Under the pieces are notes generated by a model. The model did not search any database. It had not been told where the DNA came from and was given only the letters and a program-made list of their open reading frames with translations. From Paenibacillus sp. XY044 (GTDB taxonomy: Bacteria > Bacillota > Bacilli > Paenibacillales > Paenibacillaceae), in contig NZ_NQMO01000003.1 of the NCBI RefSeq assembly GCF_002257645.1, positions 496,001 to 560,000 on the forward strand: a stretch of DNA of 64,000 nt, in the 5' to 3' direction. Shown piece by piece: positions 1-8,179 of this stretch. Within the stretch, counting starts at the first letter, position 1, and every line of letters starts with the position of its first letter. The translations under genes were made by a program, and so were the position numbers.

Positions 1-1346
1 AGACGGCGGACCCGGGTACGGATACGACTACGACCACGACCACCGGCAATACGGATTCTTCCGGCGAAGGAACCGCCAAAACGAAAACGACGATATCCAT
101 TACTTACCGGGATGACGGTATCGGGGAGAAAGGCACGTTCTACAAATGGCTGAAGGAACTGGCCGAGACCTATCCAAACAAGGACGTGGAAATCAAGCCG
201 ACGCCGATTCAGGCGTCCGAGGGGGACTATTTTGCCAAAGTCGCTCTGGCACTGAAGTCCAAGGATACCGCACCGGATATCGTTACGGAAGATACATTTA
301 TTCTGAACTCCGATGCCAGTGCAGGGTTTCTGGAACCGCTGGATGACAAGGTCAAAGATTGGGAGGACTGGACGAACGGCTCCTTTATCGAAGCGATGAA
401 AAAAGGGGTTACGGCCAGTGACGGCAAGGTGTATGGGGTCCCTTACAACACGGACTCGCGGGGATTGTGGTACAACAAGGATATATTCAAACAAGCGGGA
501 CTTCCCGAGGATTGGCAGCCTAAATCGTGGGAAGACGTGCTGAACGCGGCCCGGACAATCAAAGAGAAGACGAAGGATGTCGTGCCGATCTGGATGAACA
601 TGGGCAAGGCGACCGGCGAAGCCACCTCGATGCAAACGTATGAAATGCTGCTGTACGGCACCGGGGAACGCCTCTATGACAACGATACGAGCAAATGGAT
701 TATCAAGAGTCAGGGGATCAACGACGCACTGACTTTCATTCAGACAGTCAACAAGGAGAAGCTGGGACCACCGCTGTCCAAAGTGCTGAACGGCCAGGCG
801 GGGAACACCGCGTCCCGTGAATATTTGCCGAAAGGCAAGCTGGCGATATCGCTCGACGGTTCGTGGATTACCGGCAACTACTTTGACACTGGAGCTGCGC
901 CATGGCCGGAGTATAAAGACGTGCTGGGCTTTGCCCCGATGCCGACCAGCAAAGGCCAGGATCCGGGTTCCATCACGCTTGCCGGCGGATGGGCGCTGTC
1001 GATCCCGAGCAACTCGCAGCATAAGGACGAAGCGTGGGACTTCATTAAGTACGCTTTGAACAAAGACAACACCCAAAAGCTGGTCATCGCTTCCGGCAAC
1101 ATTACCGTACGTGCGGATGTCGCCAAGGATCCCGAATATACGGCACAGCCGTTTAACGGTATCGCGACCGAATACCTGCAGCACGCCGAGTTCAGACCGG
1201 CACAGGACAAATATCCGGAAGTGTCCACGCAGATCCAGACAATGGTCGAAAGCGTCGCCACCGGTACCTCTCCTGCGGATGCAGCGAAGAAATACGCGCA
1301 GGATGTAACCCGGATTGTCGGTCAGGATCATATCGTAGAGAAGTAA
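1..1346 (+). CDS. CUT1 ABC transporter sugar-binding lipoprotein (5' end missing)
   Basis: Extracellular solute-binding protein of a carbohydrate ABC importer; it should hold a sugar outside the membrane and pass it to the two permeases encoded just downstream. The frame is open from base 3, so the start and lipoprotein signal lie before the window. The first ~30 visible residues are a Thr/Ser-rich spacer, as often follows a lipid-anchored Cys. The mature part shows the family-1 layout: ISITYRDDG near the start, GVPYNTDSRGLWYNKDIF in the middle, and GGWALSIPS with DEAWDFIKY towards the C-terminus, where the second lobe ends. Ends with TAA at 1344-1346. The sugar cannot be told from sequence. 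No ATPase gene is nearby, so a shared MsmX-type ATPase is the usual expectation for such systems (inference). Confidence 0.9.
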   Translation, partial: TADPGTDTTTTTTTGNTDSSGEGTAKTKTTISITYRDDGIGEKGTFYKWLKELAETYPNKDVEIKPTPIQASEGDYFAKVALALKSKDTAPDIVTEDTFILNSDASAGFLEPLDDKVKDWEDWTNGSFIEAMKKGVTASDGKVYGVPYNTDSRGLWYNKDIFKQAGLPEDWQPKSWEDVLNAARTIKEKTKDVVPIWMNMGKATGEATSMQTYEMLLYGTGERLYDNDTSKWIIKSQGINDALTFIQTVNKEKLGPPLSKVLNGQAGNTASREYLPKGKLAISLDGSWITGNYFDTGAAPWPEYKDVLGFAPMPTSKGQDPGSITLAGGWALSIPSNSQHKDEAWDFIKYALNKDNTQKLVIASGNITVRADVAKDPEYTAQPFNGIATEYLQHAEFRPAQDKYPEVSTQIQTMVESVATGTSPADAAKKYAQDVTRIVGQDHIVEK

Positions 1347-1438
1347 AAGGGTTCAGGCTTGCTCATGCTGCTTCCGGCGGGAGGTCGGCATGGGCAAGCG
1401 GTTTTATTTTCAGCTTAGGGGAAGGAGACGTAACCTGG

Positions 1439-2332
1439 ATGAGCAGTTTGACCGTACCTTCGGTATACAAAAAAAGAAAGTCATATACGTGGCTCTACTT
1501 TCTGCTTCCTTCAATCGCGATCATGCTCGTGTTTTTCATTTATCCGATCCTGCTGACGTTTTTTTATTCGTTCACCAACCTGGCGTTGACGGGGGAAGCG
1601 GCCAAGGAACTGAAATTCGTCGGCATCGACAACTATGTCCGCATGCTCCATGATCCCACGGTCCGGGTGAGTATCTGGAACACGCTGATCTTCCTGATCG
1701 GCTCGGCCGTCATCGGCCAGCAGGTGCTCGGATTTATCGTTGCGCTCTTGATGAAGCACAAAAACCGGCTGTTCCGCCGGGTTATAGGCACGATCGTTTT
1801 GGCCGGATGGGTCACCCCGGAAATCGTCTGTGCGCTGTGCTTATACAGCTTTTTCGGCGATGAAGGGACGCTGAATGCCATCCTTTCCTTCGTCGGGATC
1901 TCTGACGTGACCTGGCTCTATACCGTACCGATGCTGACCGTCATTTTGGCGAATATTTGGCATGGCACCGCCTTCTCGATGCTGGTATTCCAGGCTGCGC
2001 TCGACGATGTGCCGACGGAGATCGAAGAAGCGGCTGTCGTAGACGGTGCTTCCCGGCTGCAAATTTTGTTCCGGATCACCATTCCTTATATCAAGGGTAC
2101 CATTACGACTAATATGATGCTCGTTACGCTGCAGACGTTGGGCGTCTTTGGCCTGATCTATGCGATGACGGGCGGGGGACCGGGAACGTCGACGACGACG
2201 CTGCCGATTTTTATGTACAACCAGGCCTTTGTCAACTACCAGCTCGGGTACGGCACGGCCATATCGCTGCTGCTCCTCCTGCTGGGCATCGTGCTGAGCC
2301 TGTTCTACATCCGCTCAATGAAAGAGCAATAA
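1439..2332 (+). CDS. CUT1 sugar ABC transporter permease (MalF-like)
   Basis: Membrane-spanning permease of the importer that begins with the upstream binding protein. 297 residues, about six hydrophobic segments, with a short cytoplasmic N-terminus followed by the first helix (LPSIAIMLVFFIYPILLTFF). The cytoplasmic EAA loop that docks with the ATPase is clear: EEAAVVDGASRLQILFRITI near residues 185-205. The ATG follows an AAGGAGA-type ribosome binding site. The gap to the binding protein is 92 nt and to the next permease 15 nt, so the three form one operon. It is the MalF-like half of the heterodimer by order and length; substrate unknown. Confidence 0.92.
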   Translation: MSSLTVPSVYKKRKSYTWLYFLLPSIAIMLVFFIYPILLTFFYSFTNLALTGEAAKELKFVGIDNYVRMLHDPTVRVSIWNTLIFLIGSAVIGQQVLGFIVALLMKHKNRLFRRVIGTIVLAGWVTPEIVCALCLYSFFGDEGTLNAILSFVGISDVTWLYTVPMLTVILANIWHGTAFSMLVFQAALDDVPTEIEEAAVVDGASRLQILFRITIPYIKGTITTNMMLVTLQTLGVFGLIYAMTGGGPGTSTTTLPIFMYNQAFVNYQLGYGTAISLLLLLLGIVLSLFYIRSMKEQ

Positions 2333-2347
2333 ACAAGGAGAATCCGT

Positions 2348-3181
2348 ATGAACGCGAAACAACGCAAACTCATCTACCGTATACTGCCGTATTTGATCCT
2401 TACCGTCATCGGGATCTGCTTTCTGCTCCCGCTGCTGTGGGTGCTGGTCGCGTCCGTCGATTCCAATGCGATGCAGTCGCTGAAAATGCCAACCCGGCTC
2501 ACCGGGTCCAATTACGGCGACGTAATCACGAACGGCGAGAACCAGCGCGCCTTCTTGATCGGACTTGTGATGTCGCTCGGCCAAGCTGTCATCGTCGTCA
2601 TTCTCGGACTGCTGGCAGCCTATCCGCTGTCCCGGTACCAAATGAAGTACAAGAAACCGTTTATGCTGACCATTCTGTTCATGACCTCGCTTCCGATTAC
2701 GGCGGTCATGGTTCCCGTGTATCAGCTCTTTCTAAGCCTGAAGCTGTACAACAACATTTTCGGCGTCATTTTGTTCTATGTCGCTTCCTCGATGCCGTAC
2801 GGCATTTGGATGCTGAAAAATTTCATGGATTCCGTGCCGAACGATATGGAGGAGGCCGCATGGGTCGACGGGGCGTCGGTATTTACCGGCATCCGGAAGG
2901 TGGTGGCCCCGCTCATGATCCCCGGGATCTGCACCGTGGCCATCTTTACGTTCTCGGGAAGCTGGGGCAATTTCTTCGTGCCGTACATCTTGCTGCAATC
3001 CCCGGAAAACTTCCCGGCGTCGCTTAAGCTGTATCAGTTCTTCGGCCAATACGGCATGGCGGATTACGGCAAGCTGGCGGCTTTCTCCGTCCTCTATGCG
3101 CTCCCGTCGGTCGTGCTGTATATTTTGTCGCAGCAGTTTATGTCCAAAGGATTTGGGCTGCAGGGAGGTACGAAGGGGTAA
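2348..3181 (+). CDS. CUT1 sugar ABC transporter permease (MalG-like)
   Basis: Second permease of the importer, 277 residues with about six hydrophobic segments. The EAA loop reads EEAAWVDGASVFTGIRKVVA, in the position typical of MalG-type subunits, and the C-terminus ends with QQFMSKGFGLQGGTKG, which resembles the usual end of this group (QRYFVKGLTAGAVKG type). AAGGAG lies 6 nt before the ATG. Last gene of the operon: a repeat tract and a strong hairpin terminator follow. No sugar hydrolase or regulator is attached within the window, so the substrate stays open. Confidence 0.92.
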   Translation: MNAKQRKLIYRILPYLILTVIGICFLLPLLWVLVASVDSNAMQSLKMPTRLTGSNYGDVITNGENQRAFLIGLVMSLGQAVIVVILGLLAAYPLSRYQMKYKKPFMLTILFMTSLPITAVMVPVYQLFLSLKLYNNIFGVILFYVASSMPYGIWMLKNFMDSVPNDMEEAAWVDGASVFTGIRKVVAPLMIPGICTVAIFTFSGSWGNFFVPYILLQSPENFPASLKLYQFFGQYGMADYGKLAAFSVLYALPSVVLYILSQQFMSKGFGLQGGTKG

Positions 3182-3248
3182 ACCAGGTGGTTGGTGTTTA
3201 TCGTACATGGACTGGCGTTCGCATGAAGACTTATGTGGAATGACGGAA

Positions 3249-3323
3249 AAAGTAATGATTCATGTGAAAAGAAAAAAAAAAGTAATGACTCACGCGAGAA
3301 AAAGCAATGATTCATGTGAAAAG
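3249..3323. repeat. Three short direct repeats upstream of a terminator
   Basis: Three near-identical units of about 22 bp start at 3251, 3281 and 3303 (pattern AGYAATGAYTCAYGYGARAA). Units 2 and 3 are adjacent; unit 1 is separated from unit 2 by an extra A-run. They lie between the last permease gene and its terminator. No reading frame with a start and ribosome binding site was found in them. Confidence 0.7.
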
Positions 3324-3324
3324 A

Positions 3325-3373
3325 CAAAAAAGCAGGCGGCGGAACGGGAACGTTCCTTTGCCTGCTTTTTTTG
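3325..3373 (+). terminator. Bidirectional intrinsic terminator
   Basis: A long two-part hairpin: outer arms AAAAAAGCAGGC and GCCTGCTTTTTT, inner arms GGAACG and CGTTCC around GGAA. T-runs on both strands suit both the sugar-transporter operon (plus) and the convergent DUF1697 gene (minus). Confidence 0.85.
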
Positions 3374-3482
3374 GTGAAGCGGTATGCGCTTACCCGGGTT
3401 AGGTTCGGGGGAACCGTGTGTCCATGCTCGCTGCCTCGGGAATGCTCCAGCTGTGTTTTAACGTGCTGCCTGGATAGCCCGC

Positions 3483-4019
3483 TTACAACGCTTTGGCCAG
3501 CTCGTTCAGCTTGTTCATCGTGTTCCAGTTCCGCGACGTGGCGGGAACGCCCACCTTGGATAAATTAATGGCAAGCTTGGAGTCGCGGATGCTTTGCCGA
3601 AGCATCAGGTACACGACATCGCCGTCGGTGTGGAAGTCATCCCCGCCTTTGTCGAAGGCCGCCAGCTTGTCCAGCGCTTCCTGGCTGGGCTGTTCGGTGC
3701 GAATCGAGACGTGGATGCTTTCACCTTCGCCCAAAGCAGAGGCGTCGTATGGACATCTCGCGATGATCTGCTGCATTTCCTCCGCGGATTTCAGGGCGAC
3801 CGATACCGGCTTGCCGATCGCCTTTTCCAAAAAATCCTCAATTTTGGACTTCAGTCCATGCGGTTCTTCATCGCTTTGAAACAAAACGTTCCCGCTTTGA
3901 ATATACGTTTTGACCTTGTGAAAGCCCATGTCCTCGAACATCTTCTTAAGCTCGGTCATTTTCACCAAATTGTGTCCGCCCACGTTAATGCCCCGCAGCA
4001 GTGCGATATACACCGTCAT
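3483..4019 (-). CDS. DUF1697 family protein
   Basis: 178-residue soluble protein with the features of the DUF1697 family: N-terminal ALLRGINVGGHN, then YIQSGNVLFQS, and a C-terminal NWNTMNKLNELAK segment. The family is widespread in bacteria and has no established biochemical role. It is a single gene, facing the sugar-transporter operon across a shared terminator and upstream of the TPR gene on the same strand (gap 69 nt). Length and both ends fit the family, so the call to family is firm while the function is unknown. Confidence 0.88.
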   Translation of the reverse strand: MTVYIALLRGINVGGHNLVKMTELKKMFEDMGFHKVKTYIQSGNVLFQSDEEPHGLKSKIEDFLEKAIGKPVSVALKSAEEMQQIIARCPYDASALGEGESIHVSIRTEQPSQEALDKLAAFDKGGDDFHTDGDVVYLMLRQSIRDSKLAINLSKVGVPATSRNWNTMNKLNELAKAL

Positions 4020-4088
4020 AAATCCGCCGCCCCGTTTCGTTTTTTACCCAGTATAACATACATTTACTGGAATTCCGCTGTGGATTCT

Positions 4089-5096
4089 TTAGTGGCGGTC
4101 GCCCAACCTCTTCAGCCGCTCCGCTGCTCTGTGAACGGCCAACGGGAGCCGGAGCTCCTGCCCTAAGCGGAGAGCTTTTTCATAATAGGTACAGGCGGCA
4201 TCAACCCTTTGCTCTGCGAGTTCAATATCGCCAAGGGTGAGGCAGGAGGAGGAAACGGCTCTTAGATATCCCATCTCCTCGCCCAAGCGGGTGGCGGTTT
4301 CGGCATGCTGCCGAGCCGTTTCTATCTGGCCGCGTTTCAGGTAAATATCGCTCAGCAGCAAATGATCCAGCGGCAAGTGTGGCTTGAACCCTGCTTTTTC
4401 TCGCAGCGTTAAAGCCTGCTGTGCAAACTTTAACGCTTCGTCCAGGTCTCCGGATTGAAACGCATGGAATGCAAAGTGGCGGGCAGGCTCGCATTGCTCA
4501 TACAGAAAATGATGCTCCTCTGCGATTCGGACTGCCTGGGAGTAGAAATCCAGCGCCAGATCCTTCTTTTGCCAGCGTTCGTACACGGTACCGATTTGGA
4601 AATACGATTCGCTCGCGCCGCGGTTATCCTGAAGTTCGATCCGTATTTGCAATGCCTGCTCATGGTATCCCAGAGCTTCCTTGTATTGTCCCGCAGCGCT
4701 TTCGATCGCAGAACTCGCATTCAGATCAACAAAATAGTGAGCTGTTCCAAGGGAACTTAGCGCATCCGCCAGGCTCTTCCGGTTTTGGGATTGCTCTGCG
4801 AGCTGCCGGGCTTCATGTAATACGGAAAACATAGACTCGGGATCGGTGTTGGTATAGACGTATTCGTTAGCCTTTATTTTGCCAAGCTGAAGCAAAACCG
4901 GAAGCTTCAGGTGCTGCGCTTCCCGGATGGCGGTAATCGGCAGAAGCTGATTCAGCAACTGCTGCGCTTCCTTGGACCGTCCGTTCCAAAAGTAAATCTT
5001 GGCGATTTCGATCAGTTCTTTTAACGGAGTGACGAAGCTGCCGTTAAGATCACTTTGCGTTTCATGCACTGCGTCCGCTACAAACTTTTCCATCAT
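4089..5096 (-). CDS. Tetratricopeptide-repeat protein
   Basis: 335-residue protein made almost wholly of helical TPR-like units: examples are YFWNGRSKEAQQLLNQLLPI, YKEALGYHEQALQIRIELQD, KKDLALDFYSQAVRIAEEHH and DLDEALKFAQQALTLREKAG. Such proteins are adaptors or peptide-sensing scaffolds. No DNA-binding domain, signal peptide or membrane segment is visible, so this is not an Rgg/PlcR-type regulator as it stands. The start is set at the first ATG of MMEKFVADAV (5096), which follows AAGGGGAA; a longer frame to 5168 has no ribosome binding site. Divergent from the TetR regulator at 5379 with an operator-like array between them, so the two may be linked. Confidence 0.75.
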   Translation of the reverse strand: MMEKFVADAVHETQSDLNGSFVTPLKELIEIAKIYFWNGRSKEAQQLLNQLLPITAIREAQHLKLPVLLQLGKIKANEYVYTNTDPESMFSVLHEARQLAEQSQNRKSLADALSSLGTAHYFVDLNASSAIESAAGQYKEALGYHEQALQIRIELQDNRGASESYFQIGTVYERWQKKDLALDFYSQAVRIAEEHHFLYEQCEPARHFAFHAFQSGDLDEALKFAQQALTLREKAGFKPHLPLDHLLLSDIYLKRGQIETARQHAETATRLGEEMGYLRAVSSSCLTLGDIELAEQRVDAACTYYEKALRLGQELRLPLAVHRAAERLKRLGDRH

Positions 5097-5293
5097 AGAT
5101 TTCCCCTTCCATAGCTGAGAGTGAATTTTCACGGGATTTCTTCCATTCCGTACTGAGCGTAGCTTCACTCGAGTTCGGCTTAGGCCGTCGAGTCAACTCC
5201 ACACTACGGTATCTCTTTCTTTGCTAAGGTCAGTTGAGATATGATCATTTTAGATCGGCGCAAGGAAATGAACTATGTACAAATCGCAGCAAG

Positions 5294-5345
5294 TGTTCAG
5301 TTTTGAACAGTAAGAAAAAGTTGTTCAGCATTAGGTTACTGAACA
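5294..5345. promoter_or_regulatory. Operator-like array of four TGTTCA half-sites
   Basis: TGTTCAG at 5294-5300 pairs with TGAACA at 5304-5309, and TGTTCAG at 5322-5328 pairs with CTGAACA at 5339-5345. Two inverted repeats in 52 bp just before a TetR-family gene are the usual look of an autoregulatory operator. Binding is inferred. Confidence 0.6.
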
Positions 5346-5378
5346 TCAACGATCTCCAACTAAAAGGGAGGGACAGAT

Positions 5379-5954
5379 ATGGCATCCACCGATAAAAACG
5401 GTGATCGCAGAATTGAGCGAACGCGTCAGCTGCTCCGTCAGGGATTCGTTGAGATGATCCGGGAAAAAGGATTTTCCGCCATGAGCGTACAGGACATCGC
5501 GGAACGGGCGAATGTGAGCCGCGGGACGTTTTACATCCATTACACAGATAAATATATGCTGTTGGATCACGTCATCCGGGACAATTTCGGCAAGCTGCTG
5601 TTGAATACCGTTCCGCCGAATACCGAGTGGAACCGCGAAACGGCGAGAAGAATCATTATTGCCGTTCTTCAGTGCTTTGAGGGAAAATATGGCCACCGGC
5701 AGCCCTCCAGCCGAGTACCCGTCTCGATTTTGGAGGAGACCATCCGGAAAGAACTAACCCGGTATATCTTTGAATGGATGAGGAATGAACCTGATCGCAC
5801 GAATGAGGATCCTTTACGGCTTAACGCTCGGGCAAGCGTTGTCAGCTGGGCTATTTTGGGTCCGGCCATCCAGTGGGCTAGGGAGCCCCAGGTCCTGTCT
5901 GAGGAGCAGATGGCAGATGTTATTTTGTCCGTGGTGGACGGGGGGAGAAGGTAG
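5379..5954 (+). CDS. TetR/AcrR family transcriptional regulator
   Basis: 191-residue regulator. The N-terminal helix-turn-helix is clear: TRQLLRQGFVEMIREKGFSA, then VQDIAERANVSRGTFYIHYT around residues 34-53. The C-terminal ligand domain is the TetR_C type found in the YfiR/AcrR-like group (SWAILGPAIQWAREP near the end). GGGAGG stands before the ATG. An array of TGTTCA inverted repeats lies directly upstream, consistent with self-repression, and the divergent TPR gene could be a co-target. No efflux or degradation gene stands next to it, so the inducer is unknown. Confidence 0.88.
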   Translation: MASTDKNGDRRIERTRQLLRQGFVEMIREKGFSAMSVQDIAERANVSRGTFYIHYTDKYMLLDHVIRDNFGKLLLNTVPPNTEWNRETARRIIIAVLQCFEGKYGHRQPSSRVPVSILEETIRKELTRYIFEWMRNEPDRTNEDPLRLNARASVVSWAILGPAIQWAREPQVLSEEQMADVILSVVDGGRR

Positions 5955-6120
5955 AGGAGGAAGGAGGTCTCAGTCCCTCGAAGTCCCTTCGCGGCATGAA
6001 TCGAAGCCAAGGTAGCTATTTTATCGAAAAGGGCCGATTTTATGAAAGGCTGAAGCGGGCTTAAACAAAATAACGTAAAACTGGACTTTTGTATCGTTGA
6101 ACACCTGCACATTGGGCTAA

Positions 6121-6315
6121 TAACTGCAAAAGTGCATTTAAAACCGTTAAATTGGGCTGAAAATCGGAAAAATGGCCGAAATAGATGCATTATTGCACTT
6201 ATTTGCGCATATTCGCCCTAAACTGGTGAAATTAGATGCACTTTTGCACTTAATGGTTGCCATTCACTCTAAATTAATGAAAATAGATGCATCTGCATCT
6301 ATTTGTCTCGATGAT
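6121..6315. repeat. Tandem ~51-bp intergenic repeat (Paenibacillus-type)
   Basis: This sits in a 437-bp gap (5955-6391) with no convincing gene. Three units with a 51-bp period start near 6181, 6232 and 6283, each with GATGCA followed by TGCACTT or a close variant; more degenerate units with ATTGGGCTRA (6111, 6151) lie before them. Because 51 is a multiple of three, one frame shows a 17-residue repeat (IDALLHL, LDALLHL), but there is no ribosome binding site. I remember similar repeats in other Paenibacillus genomes (not checkable here). Confidence 0.65.
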
Positions 6316-6391
6316 AGCCTACTTATGGGGATACCAATGGCACTTTACCCAATTGCACTGAAAAATGCCTACATTCAAGAAAATACAGCGA

Positions 6392-7333
6392 TCAGTGCTT
6401 CACATCTGTCCGGACCTCATCGGGCAGCTTCAGTGTAAGGGATCCGGACTGCTGCTGGATCTCTCCGTCCCGCGTCTGCTTATAGCCCAGCTTGGACAGC
6501 TTTCCATCCGGATCCAGTCGCCCCGCCGTAAACGTATTGATGTTCACGATGCTGCCTTCTCGGTAATAAAAATAGGTAGTATCCGCCCATGGTAACGGTC
6601 CGGTAGCGTCCGTAAATTTCTGCTGAGCGAATAGCTCCTCAACCGGCCTCTCACCCGGCGAGATGTGCGCCTGCCATGTGACGATCTGCATACCACCCTT
6701 TAGCTCGATTCGAGAAACCAGGTTGTCGTAGATGACGTAATACCGGGTGCCCACCCCTCTGGGGAACAGATAGATCGTACTGAACCCTTCGGAAGTATGC
6801 TGGCTGTCCAAGCGTTCATGCTCATAATGCAGACGACTGTTCATGTCCAGCATCATCCGGCGGGCGTCGGCCAAGTCACCCGAATCCAGCACCGTCAATT
6901 GCATCGGATTCAGCGGCGACTGAAACGATACCGCCGTGCCCTTCACCTCCAAGCGGTAACCCAGCCATTCGCTCCACAAGCGCAGCGGTACATACATCTG
7001 ATTGTGAATCCTCTGCATAGGCACATCCAGTTTGATTTTGGTCGACCAAGTTCCTTGCTTCACCACAGCTGCGTTTTTACCGAGCGGGATGACAACCTTC
7101 TCCGACCATTTGTGGACGGTCGCTGTTTGGGTTTTGGCATCCCAGGATACCGATGCCTGGATCGAATTGGCTAAGGTACGCAAGGGAACCAACACTCGCC
7201 CGTCTTTCAGCACAGGTGCTGCATCCGGAACTTCAACATTCTCCATATATACCTTGTCCGGAACTGCCGCGTAGGCGGACGAGCCTGACATGAGCAAGCA
7301 TGCCGCAGAGATCGCCCAAATGAACTTTTTCAT
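6392..7333 (-). CDS. Secreted protein with copper amine oxidase-type stalk domain
   Basis: 313-residue exported protein. A signal peptide covers residues 1-22 (MKKFIWAISAACLLMSG then SAYA). It is followed by a stalk domain of the copper-amine-oxidase N-terminal type: DGRVLVPLRTLANSIQASVS, and then QMYVPLRLWSEWLGY as the second half. In Gram-positives this domain is a common envelope module and does not imply amine oxidase activity; no topaquinone motif is seen. The C-terminal ~170 residues (TIYLFPRGVGTRYYVIYDN and onward) belong to no family I recognise. Single gene, with AAAGGAGTG before the ATG. Probable cell-surface protein of unknown role. Confidence 0.82.
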   Translation of the reverse strand: MKKFIWAISAACLLMSGSSAYAAVPDKVYMENVEVPDAAPVLKDGRVLVPLRTLANSIQASVSWDAKTQTATVHKWSEKVVIPLGKNAAVVKQGTWSTKIKLDVPMQRIHNQMYVPLRLWSEWLGYRLEVKGTAVSFQSPLNPMQLTVLDSGDLADARRMMLDMNSRLHYEHERLDSQHTSEGFSTIYLFPRGVGTRYYVIYDNLVSRIELKGGMQIVTWQAHISPGERPVEELFAQQKFTDATGPLPWADTTYFYYREGSIVNINTFTAGRLDPDGKLSKLGYKQTRDGEIQQQSGSLTLKLPDEVRTDVKH

Positions 7334-7413
7334 ACGAAGTCACTCCTTTTTATCTAAGACGTCTAAATCGGGGAGGAGGTTACCCGCGTTAGAAAAGTTG
7401 CTAGAAAGTCTTG

Positions 7414-7469
7414 CGCTGGAGACGACTCCAGCGGTTAGAATGCCTGAGAGAGGGGGCATGCTCCCCCTC
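7414..7469. other. Two tandem hairpins in a divergent intergenic region
   Basis: CGCTGGAG-ACGA-CTCCAGCG at 7414-7433 and GAGGGGG-CATGCT-CCCCCTC at 7450-7469 are near-perfect stems between the stalk-domain gene and the NAD(P)-binding gene. Neither has a T-run. They could form in the 5' leader of the plus-strand gene; no known riboswitch pattern was recognised. Confidence 0.5.
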
Positions 7470-7501
7470 GATTCCAAAAATCCACGCAAAGGAGAATTTC
7501 G

Positions 7502-8116
7502 ATGAAGATTGGCGTGATCGGAACGGGCCACATGGGTGGAACGCTCGGGAAAAAGTGGGCAGCGCAGGGGCATGAGGTGATGTTCGGCACCCGCGATCCA
7601 CACAGTGGGAGAATTCAAGCCTTGCTTCAGGAGGCTGGCGCACAGGCACAGGCGGGAACCGTGCGGGAAGCGGCTGCTTTCAGTGAAGTCATTCTGCTCG
7701 CAGTCATGCCGGACGAAGTGGAAAGGGTGCTGGAGGAAGCCGGAACTGTAACCGGCAAAATTTTGATCAATTGCACCAACCGTTTCGATGGGCAGTCGGC
7801 AGATACGGAGGTGCGAAAACTGGTGCAGGGGGCCAGGGTCGTCCGGGCTTTCCATACTCTGCCCTGGGAAGTGCTTGCTAAGCCCCGGTACGAGGAGGGC
7901 AACGCCACCGTGTTTTTGAGCGGGGAGGATACCGAAGCAAAAGACACCGTTGCCCGGTTGTCCCGCGACATCGGATTGGATTCGGTGGATGTCGGCGGTT
8001 CCGGGAACATGGAGCGGATTGAGACCGGGATCGGGATGCTGTGGCAGGCACTGTCGCCCCAGTTCGGACGTGACTTTGGCATTCGCGTGCTCCGGCGGGA
8101 ATCCATCGATGCTTAA
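7502..8116 (+). CDS. NAD(P)-binding protein of the F420-reductase-like family
   Basis: 204-residue Rossmann-fold protein. The dinucleotide loop is at the N-terminus (KIGVIGTGHMGGTLGKKWA), followed by FGTRDP at the position that often selects NADPH. Later come ILLAVMPDEV, ILINCTNRFD and VVRAFHTLPW, as in proteins annotated as NADPH-dependent F420 reductase or predicted dinucleotide-binding enzymes (COG2085). Firmicutes lacking F420 carry many such proteins with unknown substrates, so an oxidoreductase of unknown substrate is the safe reading. AAAGGAG precedes the ATG. Confidence 0.82.
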   Translation: MKIGVIGTGHMGGTLGKKWAAQGHEVMFGTRDPHSGRIQALLQEAGAQAQAGTVREAAAFSEVILLAVMPDEVERVLEEAGTVTGKILINCTNRFDGQSADTEVRKLVQGARVVRAFHTLPWEVLAKPRYEEGNATVFLSGEDTEAKDTVARLSRDIGLDSVDVGGSGNMERIETGIGMLWQALSPQFGRDFGIRVLRRESIDA

Positions 8117-8179
8117 ATCCGGGCGCGACTCCGTCAGGTCTTATTCGTGATCGAACTTCCATGCTGCACTTGTTACCAA

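Noticed and set aside
6172..6438. Small frame with a 17-residue repeat
   Set aside because: No ribosome binding site; the repeat reflects the 51-bp DNA period and the frame runs into the 3' end of the stalk-domain gene on the other strand.
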